Shown here piece by piece: positions 25,410-33,879 of a DNA stretch of 41,943 nucleotides (the stretch's first letter is position 1; every line of letters begins with the position of its first letter). The DNA lies in the NCBI GenBank assembly GCA_027619595.1, contig JAQCHP010000029.1, positions 1 to 41,943 of the forward strand, in the 5' to 3' direction. The notes below the pieces were generated by a model. That model made no database searches. It was not told the DNA's origin and saw only the letters and a list, made by a program, of their open reading frames with translations. This DNA comes from Planctomycetota bacterium. GTDB taxonomy: Bacteria > Planctomycetota > Planctomycetia > Pirellulales > Pirellulaceae. A program made the position numbers and the translations under genes.

Positions 25410-26290
25410 AACAAAACGCGACCCACATACCGGTCCGACCTCGCTCCTTCGCGGAGCTATTGGATCTTAGTTTGCACGTGATGGTGCGACATTTAGCAGC
25501 TTTGACTTGGATCTGCTTAATTTTCGTCGGACCTTTTCTTGCTTTCGATCTATATCTCTGCCACACGGTTATCGCTGCGGAAAGCCTCGGCGAAGGCGGA
25601 ACCGTGTTTTTGATCCTGCCACAACTTGTCTTCCTGCAAGCTCCACTAGCAACGTCAGCCGTCACACTGTACATGGGACGCGTGATGTTCTTGCAGCAAA
25701 CGAATCCTCGGACCATCGTGTCAGAACTTTGGCGAGTCTCGGGAACACTCATTCTGATCCACGGCATCTCTCGACTTGCACTCGTAGGAACCGGCGTCGC
25801 CCTCGCGGGCTGCCTGAGTTCCGCACCAGATGCTTACTTTGGATTTCTTAGCATCATGACTTTTTTTGTCGCGATCGTGAGGGGACTACGCCCGTTCGTG
25901 AACGAGTTAGTGCTACTCGAACGCTGTACGTTGCGTTCTCGCGCAAATTCAGAAAATTCCACAGTCTCGCATCGCAATCGATCACTGCATGCCAGCAACA
26001 GCGGGACGATCGCTTGGCGTTCCTTCATCTCAATACCGGCGGCCATTCTATTGTTGCACATCGTCAACTCAAGCGGTTCATACGTAATGTCGCAAATGGT
26101 TGGCCGACAAATCGCGAACCCCTACATTCTTGCAATATGGATGTCGCTCTGCTTTTGGTTTGTGGCCGTCATATTTTCCATCGTACGGTTCCTCAACTAT
26201 CTAGACATTCGAATTCGGAACGAAGGCTGGGACGTACAGCTTCTCGTTCTTACCGCAAGTCAAACTCCCAAACTGGGTGTGCGTGCATGA
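25406..26290 (+). CDS. Polytopic membrane protein of the MoxR/DUF58 operon, unrecognised family
   Basis: I choose a TTG at 25406 overlapping the previous stop (TTGA), with AAGAGGG about eight bases upstream; a longer frame from 25340 would lie inside the SpoIIM gene. The 294-residue protein begins with a polar segment (PRSFAELLDLSLHVMVRHL) and has five or six hydrophobic segments: ALTWICLIFVGPFLAFDLYL, one around VFLILPQLVFLQAPLATSAV, one near 140-160, FLSIMTFFVAIVRGL, IPAAILLLHIVNSSGSYV, and ILAIWMSLCFWFVAVIFSIV. The position between SpoIIM-type and DUF4129 genes is usual for a 'glycerophosphoryl diester phosphodiesterase membrane domain'-like protein, but likeness is not clear. Ends in an ATGA overlap. 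Confidence 0.75.
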   Translation: MKQNATHIPVRPRSFAELLDLSLHVMVRHLAALTWICLIFVGPFLAFDLYLCHTVIAAESLGEGGTVFLILPQLVFLQAPLATSAVTLYMGRVMFLQQTNPRTIVSELWRVSGTLILIHGISRLALVGTGVALAGCLSSAPDAYFGFLSIMTFFVAIVRGLRPFVNELVLLERCTLRSRANSENSTVSHRNRSLHASNSGTIAWRSFISIPAAILLLHIVNSSGSYVMSQMVGRQIANPYILAIWMSLCFWFVAVIFSIVRFLNYLDIRIRNEGWDVQLLVLTASQTPKLGVRA

Positions 26291-27069
26291 AGTCAGTTGC
26301 CTTCCTCACCGTCTTTGTTCGGTCACACGCGATGGTCGTCACCGCGTTATTTTCAATGCATCTATTTTCGACTCCCAGTTTAGCCAACGAGATTGACTGG
26401 CATTCAGTACCACCCACCCTAAAGAAGGTCCCTTGGTACGACGCGGAACGCGATGAAATTAGGGCGATCCAGATTCCCTCGCCAGACACGCCGCAGCCAG
26501 TCGGATCTTGGACCCACGAAATAAATCCCGACGAGTCACCGAGGGTAGCCCTATCCTGGCTAAACACGCTGATTCAAGTCATTGGCTGGACGCTATTGGG
26601 GATTTGTGTGATTGGTATCGTTGTCACGATGGTAAAGTACTTGCGCCAGTCGCGTGCTTTGTCGTCAACTCGCAAGACGACAATTGCAGCCGAACTACAA
26701 ATAGACGCGCTGCCACAACACATTCCTCGCACGAAGAAAGGGCTGTGGGAGGAAGCGCAAGCCTGTTACGAGCGGGGTGATCTCGGCTGGGCCATCGTAT
26801 TCCTTTATGGATACCAACTTGTCGAACTCGATCGATGTGGCCACTTGCGCTTATCCAAAGGAAAAACGAATCGGCAGTACGTGCGAGACCTTGTTAGAAC
26901 GCCGCCGATACAGGATCTGTTACGGCGTACTAGTCGCTTGTCGGAAGCCTTTTACTTTGGGAAACATGTGCCGCCGATCGATCAGTTCCAAGTCTGCTGG
27001 CAGGAAATCGAAGGTTTTCGAGCCTGGACAACATCAGGACAACTCAAGTCGCTTGTGAAACAAGTATGA
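26287..27069 (+). CDS. DUF4129-domain membrane protein
   Basis: 260 residues from the ATG at 26287, overlapping the upstream stop (ATGA). The N-terminus is signal-like (VTALFSMHLFSTPSLANE). A soluble periplasmic stretch follows, then one membrane helix around 98-118 (LIQVIGWTLLGICVIGIVVT), then a cytoplasmic DUF4129 domain. The latter shows LWEEAQACYERGDLGWAIVF, LVELDRCGHLRLSKGKTNRQYVRDL, a helical-repeat pattern also found next to transglutaminase and MoxR genes. It ends in another ATGA overlap. Function is unknown; it probably forms part of a membrane complex with its neighbours. Confidence 0.85.
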   Translation: MKSVAFLTVFVRSHAMVVTALFSMHLFSTPSLANEIDWHSVPPTLKKVPWYDAERDEIRAIQIPSPDTPQPVGSWTHEINPDESPRVALSWLNTLIQVIGWTLLGICVIGIVVTMVKYLRQSRALSSTRKTTIAAELQIDALPQHIPRTKKGLWEEAQACYERGDLGWAIVFLYGYQLVELDRCGHLRLSKGKTNRQYVRDLVRTPPIQDLLRRTSRLSEAFYFGKHVPPIDQFQVCWQEIEGFRAWTTSGQLKSLVKQV

Positions 27070-28241
27070 AATTGTGTAAGAGTTTCACCCGCAATTCAGC
27101 CGTAATGTTCGCGGTCATGGCAGGCCTTACTTGCGGATGTGGCGGCTCGGACGAATTGGAAGTCCACTATGGAGTCAGTCGAGGTCGGCTTGGCCGGGAT
27201 AGCATCAGCGGCACGGGCGTCCTCGTGAAATTATTCCGCGACTCCGGACATCAAGTCGTATCGACCTCGCGGTTATCTTCACGACTAGAAGGCCAAGATA
27301 CGATCATTTGGTTTCCGCAACGAGGCGCACCAACGGATGAGGCGATCGAGTTCTTTGACGCTTGGCTTTCCAGTCAGCCGCACCGGACACTCATCTTTGT
27401 TAATCGGGGATTTGATGCACAGCACCTATATTGGCGACGTGCCGCTCGAATGGCTGACAATAAGGAATTAGAGGCTTCTTTACGGCGACGCGGTGCAGAA
27501 GCGCTCGTTGAAGAAATCGCCAAGCGTCGCGACATGGACAAGGTTGAATCGTGTGCCTGGTTCACCATGCGACACGACAGGGGTTTTCCGTCGGTCTGCA
27601 CCGATCTACGCGGACCGATGCTGACTGGCGCAGACCACACGCTAGCCGACCTCCATTGGGCCGAAAAGGTTGAATTTTCTCCTTCACACTACGAACGTGC
27701 AACGCTTCTCGCGAACGGCAATATTCCTATCGTTACGCGATTGTCTCGGCCAGATTGGTACGACAGCAAAATCATTTTGGTAACGCAGAGCTCGTTCCTA
27801 CTCAATCTCGGCCTCACAAACCGGCAAAATCGACTGCTGGCCAAGAACCTGATTGAAAACTGCGAAAGCCCGACAGGGATAGGCCGAGTAGCTTTCTTGG
27901 AAACCGATTCCGCTGCCGTTCGTGAATCGACCGATGCTCCACAGCATTCGCCCTTAAGCCTCTTTTTTCACTGGCCACTTTCGCTGCCGTTTTGGCATGC
28001 CTTGGTGGCGGGATTTATTGCCTGTTCGGCTTATTTTCCAGGTTTGGGCCGACCGCGGCCAGCACCTCGTGCCCCGTTGGCCGACTTTGGCCGTCACGTG
28101 GATGCGCTGGGGCAATTGCTGGCAGAAACTCGTGATGAGGACTATGCGCGAGCTCGCCTGGATGAGTACCTTAACTATTCACAAAACGAGTCCAAATCCC
28201 ACAAAGGCATTACCCGCCTGCGGAAAGGCAGTCCTCAATGA
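27066..28241 (+). CDS. DUF4350-domain protein
   Basis: 391 residues. The N-terminus resembles a lipoprotein or signal peptide (VMFAVMAGLTCGCGG, with Cys at a plausible lipobox). It then has the DUF4350 pattern: LEVHYGVSRGRLGRDSISGT, GVLVKLFRDSGHQV, DTIIWFPQRGAP and FDAWLSSQPHRTLIFVNRGFD, the fold related to glutamine-amidotransferase-like/GldG domains. A C-terminal membrane helix (LPFWHALVAGFIACSAYF) precedes a cytoplasmic tail. This is the usual DUF4350 placement between DUF4129 and MoxR genes. ATGA overlaps at both ends. No catalytic residues are evident. Confidence 0.83.
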   Translation: MKLCKSFTRNSAVMFAVMAGLTCGCGGSDELEVHYGVSRGRLGRDSISGTGVLVKLFRDSGHQVVSTSRLSSRLEGQDTIIWFPQRGAPTDEAIEFFDAWLSSQPHRTLIFVNRGFDAQHLYWRRAARMADNKELEASLRRRGAEALVEEIAKRRDMDKVESCAWFTMRHDRGFPSVCTDLRGPMLTGADHTLADLHWAEKVEFSPSHYERATLLANGNIPIVTRLSRPDWYDSKIILVTQSSFLLNLGLTNRQNRLLAKNLIENCESPTGIGRVAFLETDSAAVRESTDAPQHSPLSLFFHWPLSLPFWHALVAGFIACSAYFPGLGRPRPAPRAPLADFGRHVDALGQLLAETRDEDYARARLDEYLNYSQNESKSHKGITRLRKGSPQ

Positions 28242-29248
28242 CCGATTCCCTCGTGCCCGAGCACCACCATGATCCCCTGGCGCAACCACCGTTGGATGAC
28301 CTGAAATCAGTGTTCGATCGACTACGAGCCGAGATCAATAAGGTGTTCGTTGGACAGGACGAGTTAGTTTTAGGAACCTTAGTGGCCCTCCTTTCGGGCG
28401 GGCATGTACTGATTGAGAGCGTGCCCGGCCTAGGAAAAACGCTTTTTGTAAGGACGCTTGGTCGAGTCCTCGGCTGCCAATTTGGTCGGATACAGTTCAC
28501 GCCTGATCTGATGCCGTCGGATATTACCGGTGCGCCCGTCTACGATATGAAGCAACAAGAATTTCGCTTTCACGCGGGTCCGGTCTTCACGCAACTTCTA
28601 CTAGCCGATGAAATCAATCGTTCACCGGCCAAAACGCACGCGGCACTCTTGGAGATCATGCAAGAATACCGTGTCACGGTCGATGGAAAAACTTACTCCT
28701 TGGCTCGTCCCTTTTTCGTGCTAGCCACGCAAAACCCGATTGAGTCCGAGGGGACGTATAACCTTCCGGAAGCCCAACTCGATCGATTCATGTTCAAACT
28801 TGTCGCAAACTACCCTCAAGAATCGGACGAGGCACGAATCCTGGAACTCCACAGCCGACAACAGGACCCTGGATTGCTGCTGGAATCCGAAGTTGAGGTT
28901 GTGACGTCGCCCAACGAGCTCTTGCGGTACGCGGCGGATGCTGAGAAGGTTCGTATTGACGACAAGCTGCTGCACTACATCAATCGATTGGTGCGCAAGA
29001 CGCGGGAGTGGCCGCAATTCTACTTGGGCGCCTCCCCCCGCGCAGGAATTGCTCTGATGCGGGGCGCGCGAGTACTTGCTGCGTTTGATGGGCGAGATTT
29101 TGCAACGCCCGATGACGTCGTCGACTTGGTCCGGCCGGTGTTACGGCATCGCGTTATACTCACCGCGGAAACAGAAGTCGAAGGACACGCAGTTGACCAA
29201 TTGTTGGACGATGTCGTCCGTTCCGTAGAAGTGCCACGCATGTCGTAA
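28238..29248 (+). CDS. MoxR-family AAA+ ATPase
   Basis: 336 residues, cytosolic. VFVGQDELVLGTLVALLSGG leads to the Walker A site ESVPGLGKT (about 69-77). Walker B is LLADEINRSPAKTHAALLE, sensor I lies in ATQNPIESEGTYNLPEAQLD, and sensor II in SPRAGIALMRGARVLA. These match the MRP subgroup of MoxR ATPases, which act as chaperone-like partners of VWA or DUF58 proteins. The next gene is a DUF58 protein, 14 bases on, the standard partner. The target process in planctomycetes is unknown. Identification is secure. Confidence 0.95.
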   Translation: MTDSLVPEHHHDPLAQPPLDDLKSVFDRLRAEINKVFVGQDELVLGTLVALLSGGHVLIESVPGLGKTLFVRTLGRVLGCQFGRIQFTPDLMPSDITGAPVYDMKQQEFRFHAGPVFTQLLLADEINRSPAKTHAALLEIMQEYRVTVDGKTYSLARPFFVLATQNPIESEGTYNLPEAQLDRFMFKLVANYPQESDEARILELHSRQQDPGLLLESEVEVVTSPNELLRYAADAEKVRIDDKLLHYINRLVRKTREWPQFYLGASPRAGIALMRGARVLAAFDGRDFATPDDVVDLVRPVLRHRVILTAETEVEGHAVDQLLDDVVRSVEVPRMS

Positions 29249-29262
29249 GCCCACCAGCCAAT

Positions 29263-30723
29263 ATGCAAACACCTCTACAAGGACAAGAGATTCTGGCGTG
29301 GTTCGGCCTCCTGGCAATTCCGTTGATTGCGATCGTTTTCCTCGCCTCGCGCCGGCGTGCGTTCCCCACCCGAAAATTGGCCTGGCTCGTGTTTCTCCCG
29401 GTGATACTTTCGACGGGGCTTGTGGCGGCTGCGCCCTGGATCGCTACAAATTCAATGTCCAATTTATTCGTCGTACCTTTGACGACGGGAGCAATGATTC
29501 TCCTACTCCTGGCAGACGCGGCTTTGCTGCTTATGTTCGCAGTCGACCTGGGCCTGATAGCTTCCCCAGCGAATCTGCAGGTCGAACGGGACATTGCTCG
29601 TATTCAATCACTCGGCAAGAAAACAACTGTAACTTTGCGTCTCGCAAACCTTGGCCAACGAACGCTGTCGATCGATTTGAAAGATGATGTTCCCTTGGAA
29701 GCCGAATCCGTACCAAACAAGTTGCAACTGAAACTTCCGGGCCTCAGTCGAGCTACACTACGGTACACACTACGGTCCACCATGCGTGGCCGATATACCT
29801 TCGAATACGTCTACATGACAATTGGTAGCCCTGGCGGGCTATGGCGGGCATACCATCGCTATCCCCTAGCGCAAGAAACCCAAGTCTACCCCAACTTACA
29901 ACAACTGCGAGAATATGCGCTCTTGTCGCGGACCAATCGACTTTCTTTGATGGGACTCCGCAAGGCCCGGCGGGTTGGCCAAGACCATGACTTCGAGCGA
30001 CTGCGAGATTTCACACGTGATGACAATTACAAGCTGATCGATTGGCGTTCGACCGCGCGCCGACAGCGTTTGATCGTCAAGGATTTTCAGGCAACTCGCA
30101 GCCAAAGATTGATGCTGATGTTGGACTGCGGGCGCATGATGACCAACGAATCCGCCGGGCAGACGCTATTCGATCACAGTATCAACGCGAACCTCATGTT
30201 AGCTCACGTTGCTTTGTCCCAGGGTGACGCGGTCGGCATGCTGGTCTTCTCCGACGGTGTCCATAGCTATGTGCCACCACGGAGTGGAATGGGCCAGATG
30301 AACCGCTTTCTGCACGTGCTCTTCGACCGCTTCCCCCAGATGGTAGAGTCACGTTATGACGAGGCCTTCCTGTACCTGTCATCGCATTGCCGTCGCCGAT
30401 CACTTGTCGTGTTAACCAGTAACATCATCGACGAAATCAACGGCAATCAGATCCAGGCATATTTAGCCTCGCTCGCAGGAAAACATCTACCGCTGGGGGT
30501 ACTTTTGCGGGACCGGCGAATTTTTCAGCACCTGGCAGACCCGCACCCGGTGGGGCAAGAGTTGTACCTCGCTGCTGCGGCCGCTGACATTGTCCATTGG
30601 CGACTGCAGGTCCTCGCATCGCTCCGGCGAAAAGGAGTCCTCATGCTCGACGTATTTCCGGAACAGATCACGGCACCTTTGATCAACCAGTACTTGGAGG
30701 TCAAAGCCCGTCATTTGCTATGA
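29263..30723 (+). CDS. DUF58-domain protein, last gene of the operon
   Basis: 486 residues. Two or three hydrophobic N-terminal segments (LAWLVFLPVILSTGLVAAAP; VPLTTGAMILLLLADAALLL) anchor it in the membrane. A beta-rich region follows (VERDIARIQSLGKKTTVTLR ... LRYTLRSTMRGRYTFEYVYM), then the DUF58 signature RLRDFTRDDNYKLIDWRSTA and the VWA-like domain starting LMLMLDCGRMM. Partner of the MoxR ATPase upstream. Its stop region overlaps the convergent aminotransferase stop by 6 bp. The physiological role is unknown. Confidence 0.92.
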   Translation: MQTPLQGQEILAWFGLLAIPLIAIVFLASRRRAFPTRKLAWLVFLPVILSTGLVAAAPWIATNSMSNLFVVPLTTGAMILLLLADAALLLMFAVDLGLIASPANLQVERDIARIQSLGKKTTVTLRLANLGQRTLSIDLKDDVPLEAESVPNKLQLKLPGLSRATLRYTLRSTMRGRYTFEYVYMTIGSPGGLWRAYHRYPLAQETQVYPNLQQLREYALLSRTNRLSLMGLRKARRVGQDHDFERLRDFTRDDNYKLIDWRSTARRQRLIVKDFQATRSQRLMLMLDCGRMMTNESAGQTLFDHSINANLMLAHVALSQGDAVGMLVFSDGVHSYVPPRSGMGQMNRFLHVLFDRFPQMVESRYDEAFLYLSSHCRRRSLVVLTSNIIDEINGNQIQAYLASLAGKHLPLGVLLRDRRIFQHLADPHPVGQELYLAAAAADIVHWRLQVLASLRRKGVLMLDVFPEQITAPLINQYLEVKARHLL

Positions 30724-31953
30724 CGGAATCAAATTGAGTTGCCGCAATCGAGATTCGGTTTCTTGCATCAGTGCATCTTCGTCGGCTGGCGTGTCAGCGA
30801 CATAGGTCACCGAAAACCGCAAAAACGGTCCCGCGTCATCCCAAGGCACGGTCACGATCGATTGTTCACGGATCAGATATTGCGATGCTGCTTCTGCCGA
30901 AGCGAATGTAGGACCATTGGCCACACCCTTGGGTGCGGCTGAGTAGAGAAAGTACGTTCCGCCGGGCATGGAGCATGTAAAACCACAGCGGGATAAAGTT
31001 GTTACAAGTTTCTTGAGACGGCGTTCGTACTTTTCTCGCGTGCGACGGGGAATTTCCGGGTCATCGAGCGCCGCGGCGCCGGCTTTTTGAATGGCCGCGA
31101 ACTGCCCCGAGTCACAATTATCCTTCACATCCGCGAAGGCACTCACGATTTTTGGGTGACCACATACCCAACCCAATCGCCATCCAATCATGTCGTACCC
31201 TTTCGATAGCGAATGAATCTCCACTCCAACGTCCCGCGCCCCGGGCACCGACAAGAAACTCAAGGGTTTTTCGCCGTAAGTCAACATGATGTGGGCAGCG
31301 TCCTGAACGACGACAATTTGCTTTTGCTGCGCGAACTCAATAACACGCTTATAAAAGTCAACCGTTGCTAGTTTCCCGGTCGGGCTATTCGGGTAGTTAA
31401 TCACCAACAGCTTCGCACGATTAGCGATGTCGGCAGGAATGGCCGACAAATCGGGTAAGAAGTCATTCTCCGCCAAGAGAGGCAATGCATAAACTTGTCC
31501 GCCATAGTAGCGAGTGTGCGTGCCGGCGACCGGATAGCCGGGGGTCGTCATTAACGTCACATCACCCGAGTTAATGAAAGCAGCGGGCAGCATCGCCAGC
31601 GCCGTCTTCGATCCAATGCAGTGGTTGACCTCCGACTTGGGATCGAGATCCACTTGAAATTCGCGTTGCATAAGCCGAACGACGGCCTGTTTGAATTCTG
31701 GCACACCGTTATCGGGATATCCGCGGTTCTCCGGTCGATTGATCTCCTGCGCCATCCGCAAGCGGACCGATTCCGGCGCCATACCGTCATTTTCGCCGAT
31801 CCCAAAATCGACCAACTTCCGGTGCGGAAACTCTTCCAACGCCGCACGCTTGGCACGTTTGATTTTCTCAAATTTGTAGATATCTGTGCCTTTGCCATAG
31901 TTCACGCCGCCAATTCGGTCAGCGAATAGCTTTTGAAAATAGGGGTCGCTCAT
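30718..31953 (-). CDS. dapL: LL-diaminopimelate aminotransferase-like class I/II aminotransferase
   Basis: PLP enzyme of fold type I, 411 residues from the ATG at 31953. LVDFGIGENDGMAP resembles the DapL start. NYPNSPTGKLA is the PLP/substrate Asn region, VVQDAAHIMLTYG holds the Asp, and SLSKGYDMIGWRLGW the PLP lysine and WRLG motif. DapL converts tetrahydrodipicolinate directly to LL-diaminopimelate for lysine and peptidoglycan. The SLSKxYxMxGWR pattern supports DapL, but closely related aspartate or other aminotransferases share it. A longer frame to 32061 has no support. It is convergent with and overlaps the DUF58 gene by 6 bp. Confidence 0.75.
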   Translation of the reverse strand: MSDPYFQKLFADRIGGVNYGKGTDIYKFEKIKRAKRAALEEFPHRKLVDFGIGENDGMAPESVRLRMAQEINRPENRGYPDNGVPEFKQAVVRLMQREFQVDLDPKSEVNHCIGSKTALAMLPAAFINSGDVTLMTTPGYPVAGTHTRYYGGQVYALPLLAENDFLPDLSAIPADIANRAKLLVINYPNSPTGKLATVDFYKRVIEFAQQKQIVVVQDAAHIMLTYGEKPLSFLSVPGARDVGVEIHSLSKGYDMIGWRLGWVCGHPKIVSAFADVKDNCDSGQFAAIQKAGAAALDDPEIPRRTREKYERRLKKLVTTLSRCGFTCSMPGGTYFLYSAAPKGVANGPTFASAEAASQYLIREQSIVTVPWDDAGPFLRFSVTYVADTPADEDALMQETESRLRQLNLIPS

Positions 31954-32497
31954 TGCAATCGTCCAGGTGAAAAGGTCGTGGTAACTAGTGTTTGTTATGG
32001 ACTCGTGTCGGCGTCGGCCGCCGCCGAATTTACCATGATAGTGGCTGATCGCGTCGCGCAAACTGGTACCGCAGCGATTTACGCAACTTTTGAACCATCC
32101 CGTGGGGGATTTTGTCCAATGCCGTGCAGTTGCACGTGGTCAACAAGCCGATCTTTTCAGCCGACTACACCGGCTGGCAGCGCGCCTACAATCTCATTTA
32201 GCTCGGCGACGCCACCGCCGAGTCCACAGCCGACCGGGAAGTGATTTCGTTTTTCGAAACCGAAGTACTCTCGATCTTCGTTCGTCGGTGCTATGGGTGC
32301 CATTCGGATATGGCGAACGAGCCCAAGTGAGGACTCTGGCTGTGGGAAAGCGCCCAAGACAGTCTTTGTTGGGCGGAACCTTGGGTAGCCAAGGTGGGAT
32401 AGAGAAGGCTATCTCGCCCATTTCCACCAACTCCCCGAGAAATAAAGACTGCCTCCTTGTCTTCGCTTATAACGCTCGGCAAACCTACGTTGGCCAG
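31954..32497. other. Intergenic region with a gene remnant
   Basis: 544 bases between the dapL-like gene and the J-domain gene. The right half holds the cytochrome-domain remnant described separately. The left half (31954-32230) shows no recognisable feature; open frames there have no likeness to known proteins. Confidence 0.6.
32235..32480 (+). pseudogene. Decayed planctomycete cytochrome-type (PSCyt1-like) domain
   Basis: The frame from 32235 reads REVISFFETEVLSIFVRRCY then GCHSDMANEPK and a TGA at 32328, followed by GLWLWESAQ. A shift into the next frame gives GGTLGSQGG and later SPRNKDCLLVFAYNAR. This follows the PSCyt1 pattern I know (FFE-x-RP-x-L-x-RCY-x-CHS-x-KGGL-x-L-x-S ... GG-x-SGP-x-I-x-PG-x-P-x-SLLI-x-A-x-Y), with a CxxCH heme site at 32289-32303. 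No start, no full length, an internal stop and at least one frameshift point to a remnant. The family match is from memory. Confidence 0.5.
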
Positions 32498-32893
32498 TTA
32501 CGACAAGCCAGAATTCGAACGAACATGCTCCAAAGCGTGCTCCAGATGCTCCCGCAATGCAAGAAAGCGTTTACGATCGCCGCCCCGATCGGGGTGCAAT
32601 TGTTCTGCTAAGCGTCGATAAGCGTGCTTGATCTCTTCCTCACTGGCGGAAGCACGAACCCCCAAGGCACGGAAGTACGGGGGATCCTGATGTTTGGCCC
32701 ATTCTGGCACAATATATTGCGGCGCTTGCGATATAACGACCAGGGCTCGCTGTAGTGCACGCAGGTAGGCCCGGAAGTCAACGTACATGAACCAATAGCC
32801 AACGAACGGGAGCATCACGAAGCACAAGAATAAGAGCAGGCTCGCTGTATTGATCAGTACGACAAAACTTGCACTGGGTTCTGCTGGATTCAT
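32498..32893 (-). CDS. Membrane-anchored J-domain protein
   Basis: 131 residues. Two hydrophobic segments lie at the N-terminus (about 10-33 SFVVLINTASLLLFLCFVML and on into FVGYWFMYV), then a cytosolic linker and a C-terminal J domain: YFRALGVRASASEEEIKHAY with the HPD triad in LHPDRGGD. No glycine-rich or zinc region is present, so it is a type III J protein that probably recruits DnaK to the membrane. Its ATG overlaps the lptB stop by four bases (ATGA), a strong sign of co-translation with the LPS transport ATPase. Role in envelope assembly is inferred from that coupling. Confidence 0.85.
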   Translation of the reverse strand: MNPAEPSASFVVLINTASLLLFLCFVMLPFVGYWFMYVDFRAYLRALQRALVVISQAPQYIVPEWAKHQDPPYFRALGVRASASEEEIKHAYRRLAEQLHPDRGGDRKRFLALREHLEHALEHVRSNSGLS

Positions 32894-33768
32894 GTCAATC
32901 GACGTGATTTGGGATCCGTGGATTTCGAATGGGGAGTATTCGGCCGAATCCCGGCGGCTAACTTAGTACCCGCAGGTTGAGTTGCCATTTGCGCAGATAG
33001 GTGCATACCAGTCGGCAGCGAACCCGGTGCTCCACCGACGGAATCGGCATCGATTCCTTCGCCAAAATAGTATTTACGTGCGTCCGGATTCGATAGCACC
33101 TCACGGGGCGTCCCGTGACACAGTACTTGGCCTTGGCGAATCACATAACTACGATCGGTAATTTCCAGCGTTTCGCGGACCTGATGGTCGGTAATCAAAA
33201 TCGATATCCCTTCGTCCCGTAATTCTCGGATAATCATCTGGATGCTGTCGATCGTCACCGGATCGATACCGGTAAAGGGCTCGTCCAGCAGTATGATTTG
33301 AGGTTCAGAAATAAGACACCGGGCGATTTCCAACCTTCGCCGTTCGCCTCCAGACAACGATGCGGCGCGTGATTTTCGAATATGGTCGATTTTAAACCTC
33401 TGCAGCAATTCGTCGCACCGCCGGCGTCTCTTGGCTCGATCCATGCCTAGCATTTCCATCATAGCGAGAAGGTTCTGCTGCACCGTCAGTTTGCGAAAAA
33501 CGCTCGATTCTTGCGCTAAATACCCCATATTGCCGTCCCTTGCTCGTTGGAACATGGGCCAGTTCGTTACGTCTTTGCCTTGCAAGATCACAACGCCGGC
33601 GTCGGGCTCCACCATGCCACAGGTCATGCGAAAACAAGTTGTCTTACCGGCACCGTTGGGACCCAAGAGCCCTACAATTTCCCCCTTATCGACTTCAAAG
33701 TCGACGCCATCCACGACGCGTCTTCGGCCATAGTTTTTCACCAACCCACTCACCGATAAAATCGACAT
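32890..33768 (-). CDS. lptB: LPS export ABC transporter ATP-binding protein
   Basis: ATPase of the LptB2FG complex that extracts LPS from the inner membrane. From the ATG at 33768 (GAGGA upstream) it has 292 residues; the earlier ATG at 33783 is less well placed. Walker A is GPNGAGKTT (about 37-45), the ABC signature LSGGERRRLEIARCL, Walker B IILLDEPFTGIDP and H-loop ITDHQVRETLEITDR, the last typical of LptB. The C-terminus is about 50 residues longer than usual: a polar, low-complexity tail after YYFGEGID. It is followed by the coupled J-domain gene; lptFG are not in the window. The reading as LptB rather than LivF-type is favoured by ITDHQVRETL. Confidence 0.9.
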   Translation of the reverse strand: MSILSVSGLVKNYGRRRVVDGVDFEVDKGEIVGLLGPNGAGKTTCFRMTCGMVEPDAGVVILQGKDVTNWPMFQRARDGNMGYLAQESSVFRKLTVQQNLLAMMEMLGMDRAKRRRRCDELLQRFKIDHIRKSRAASLSGGERRRLEIARCLISEPQIILLDEPFTGIDPVTIDSIQMIIRELRDEGISILITDHQVRETLEITDRSYVIRQGQVLCHGTPREVLSNPDARKYYFGEGIDADSVGGAPGSLPTGMHLSAQMATQPAGTKLAAGIRPNTPHSKSTDPKSRRLT

Positions 33769-33879
33769 TGCGTCATCCTCCATGCCATCGGTTTCGGTCG
33801 ATCCAAGACGTCCGTTGATATAATTCTACGACCGCGTATTTTGTACTTTGACGATTTTTGAGACCTCAGCACCATCCAA

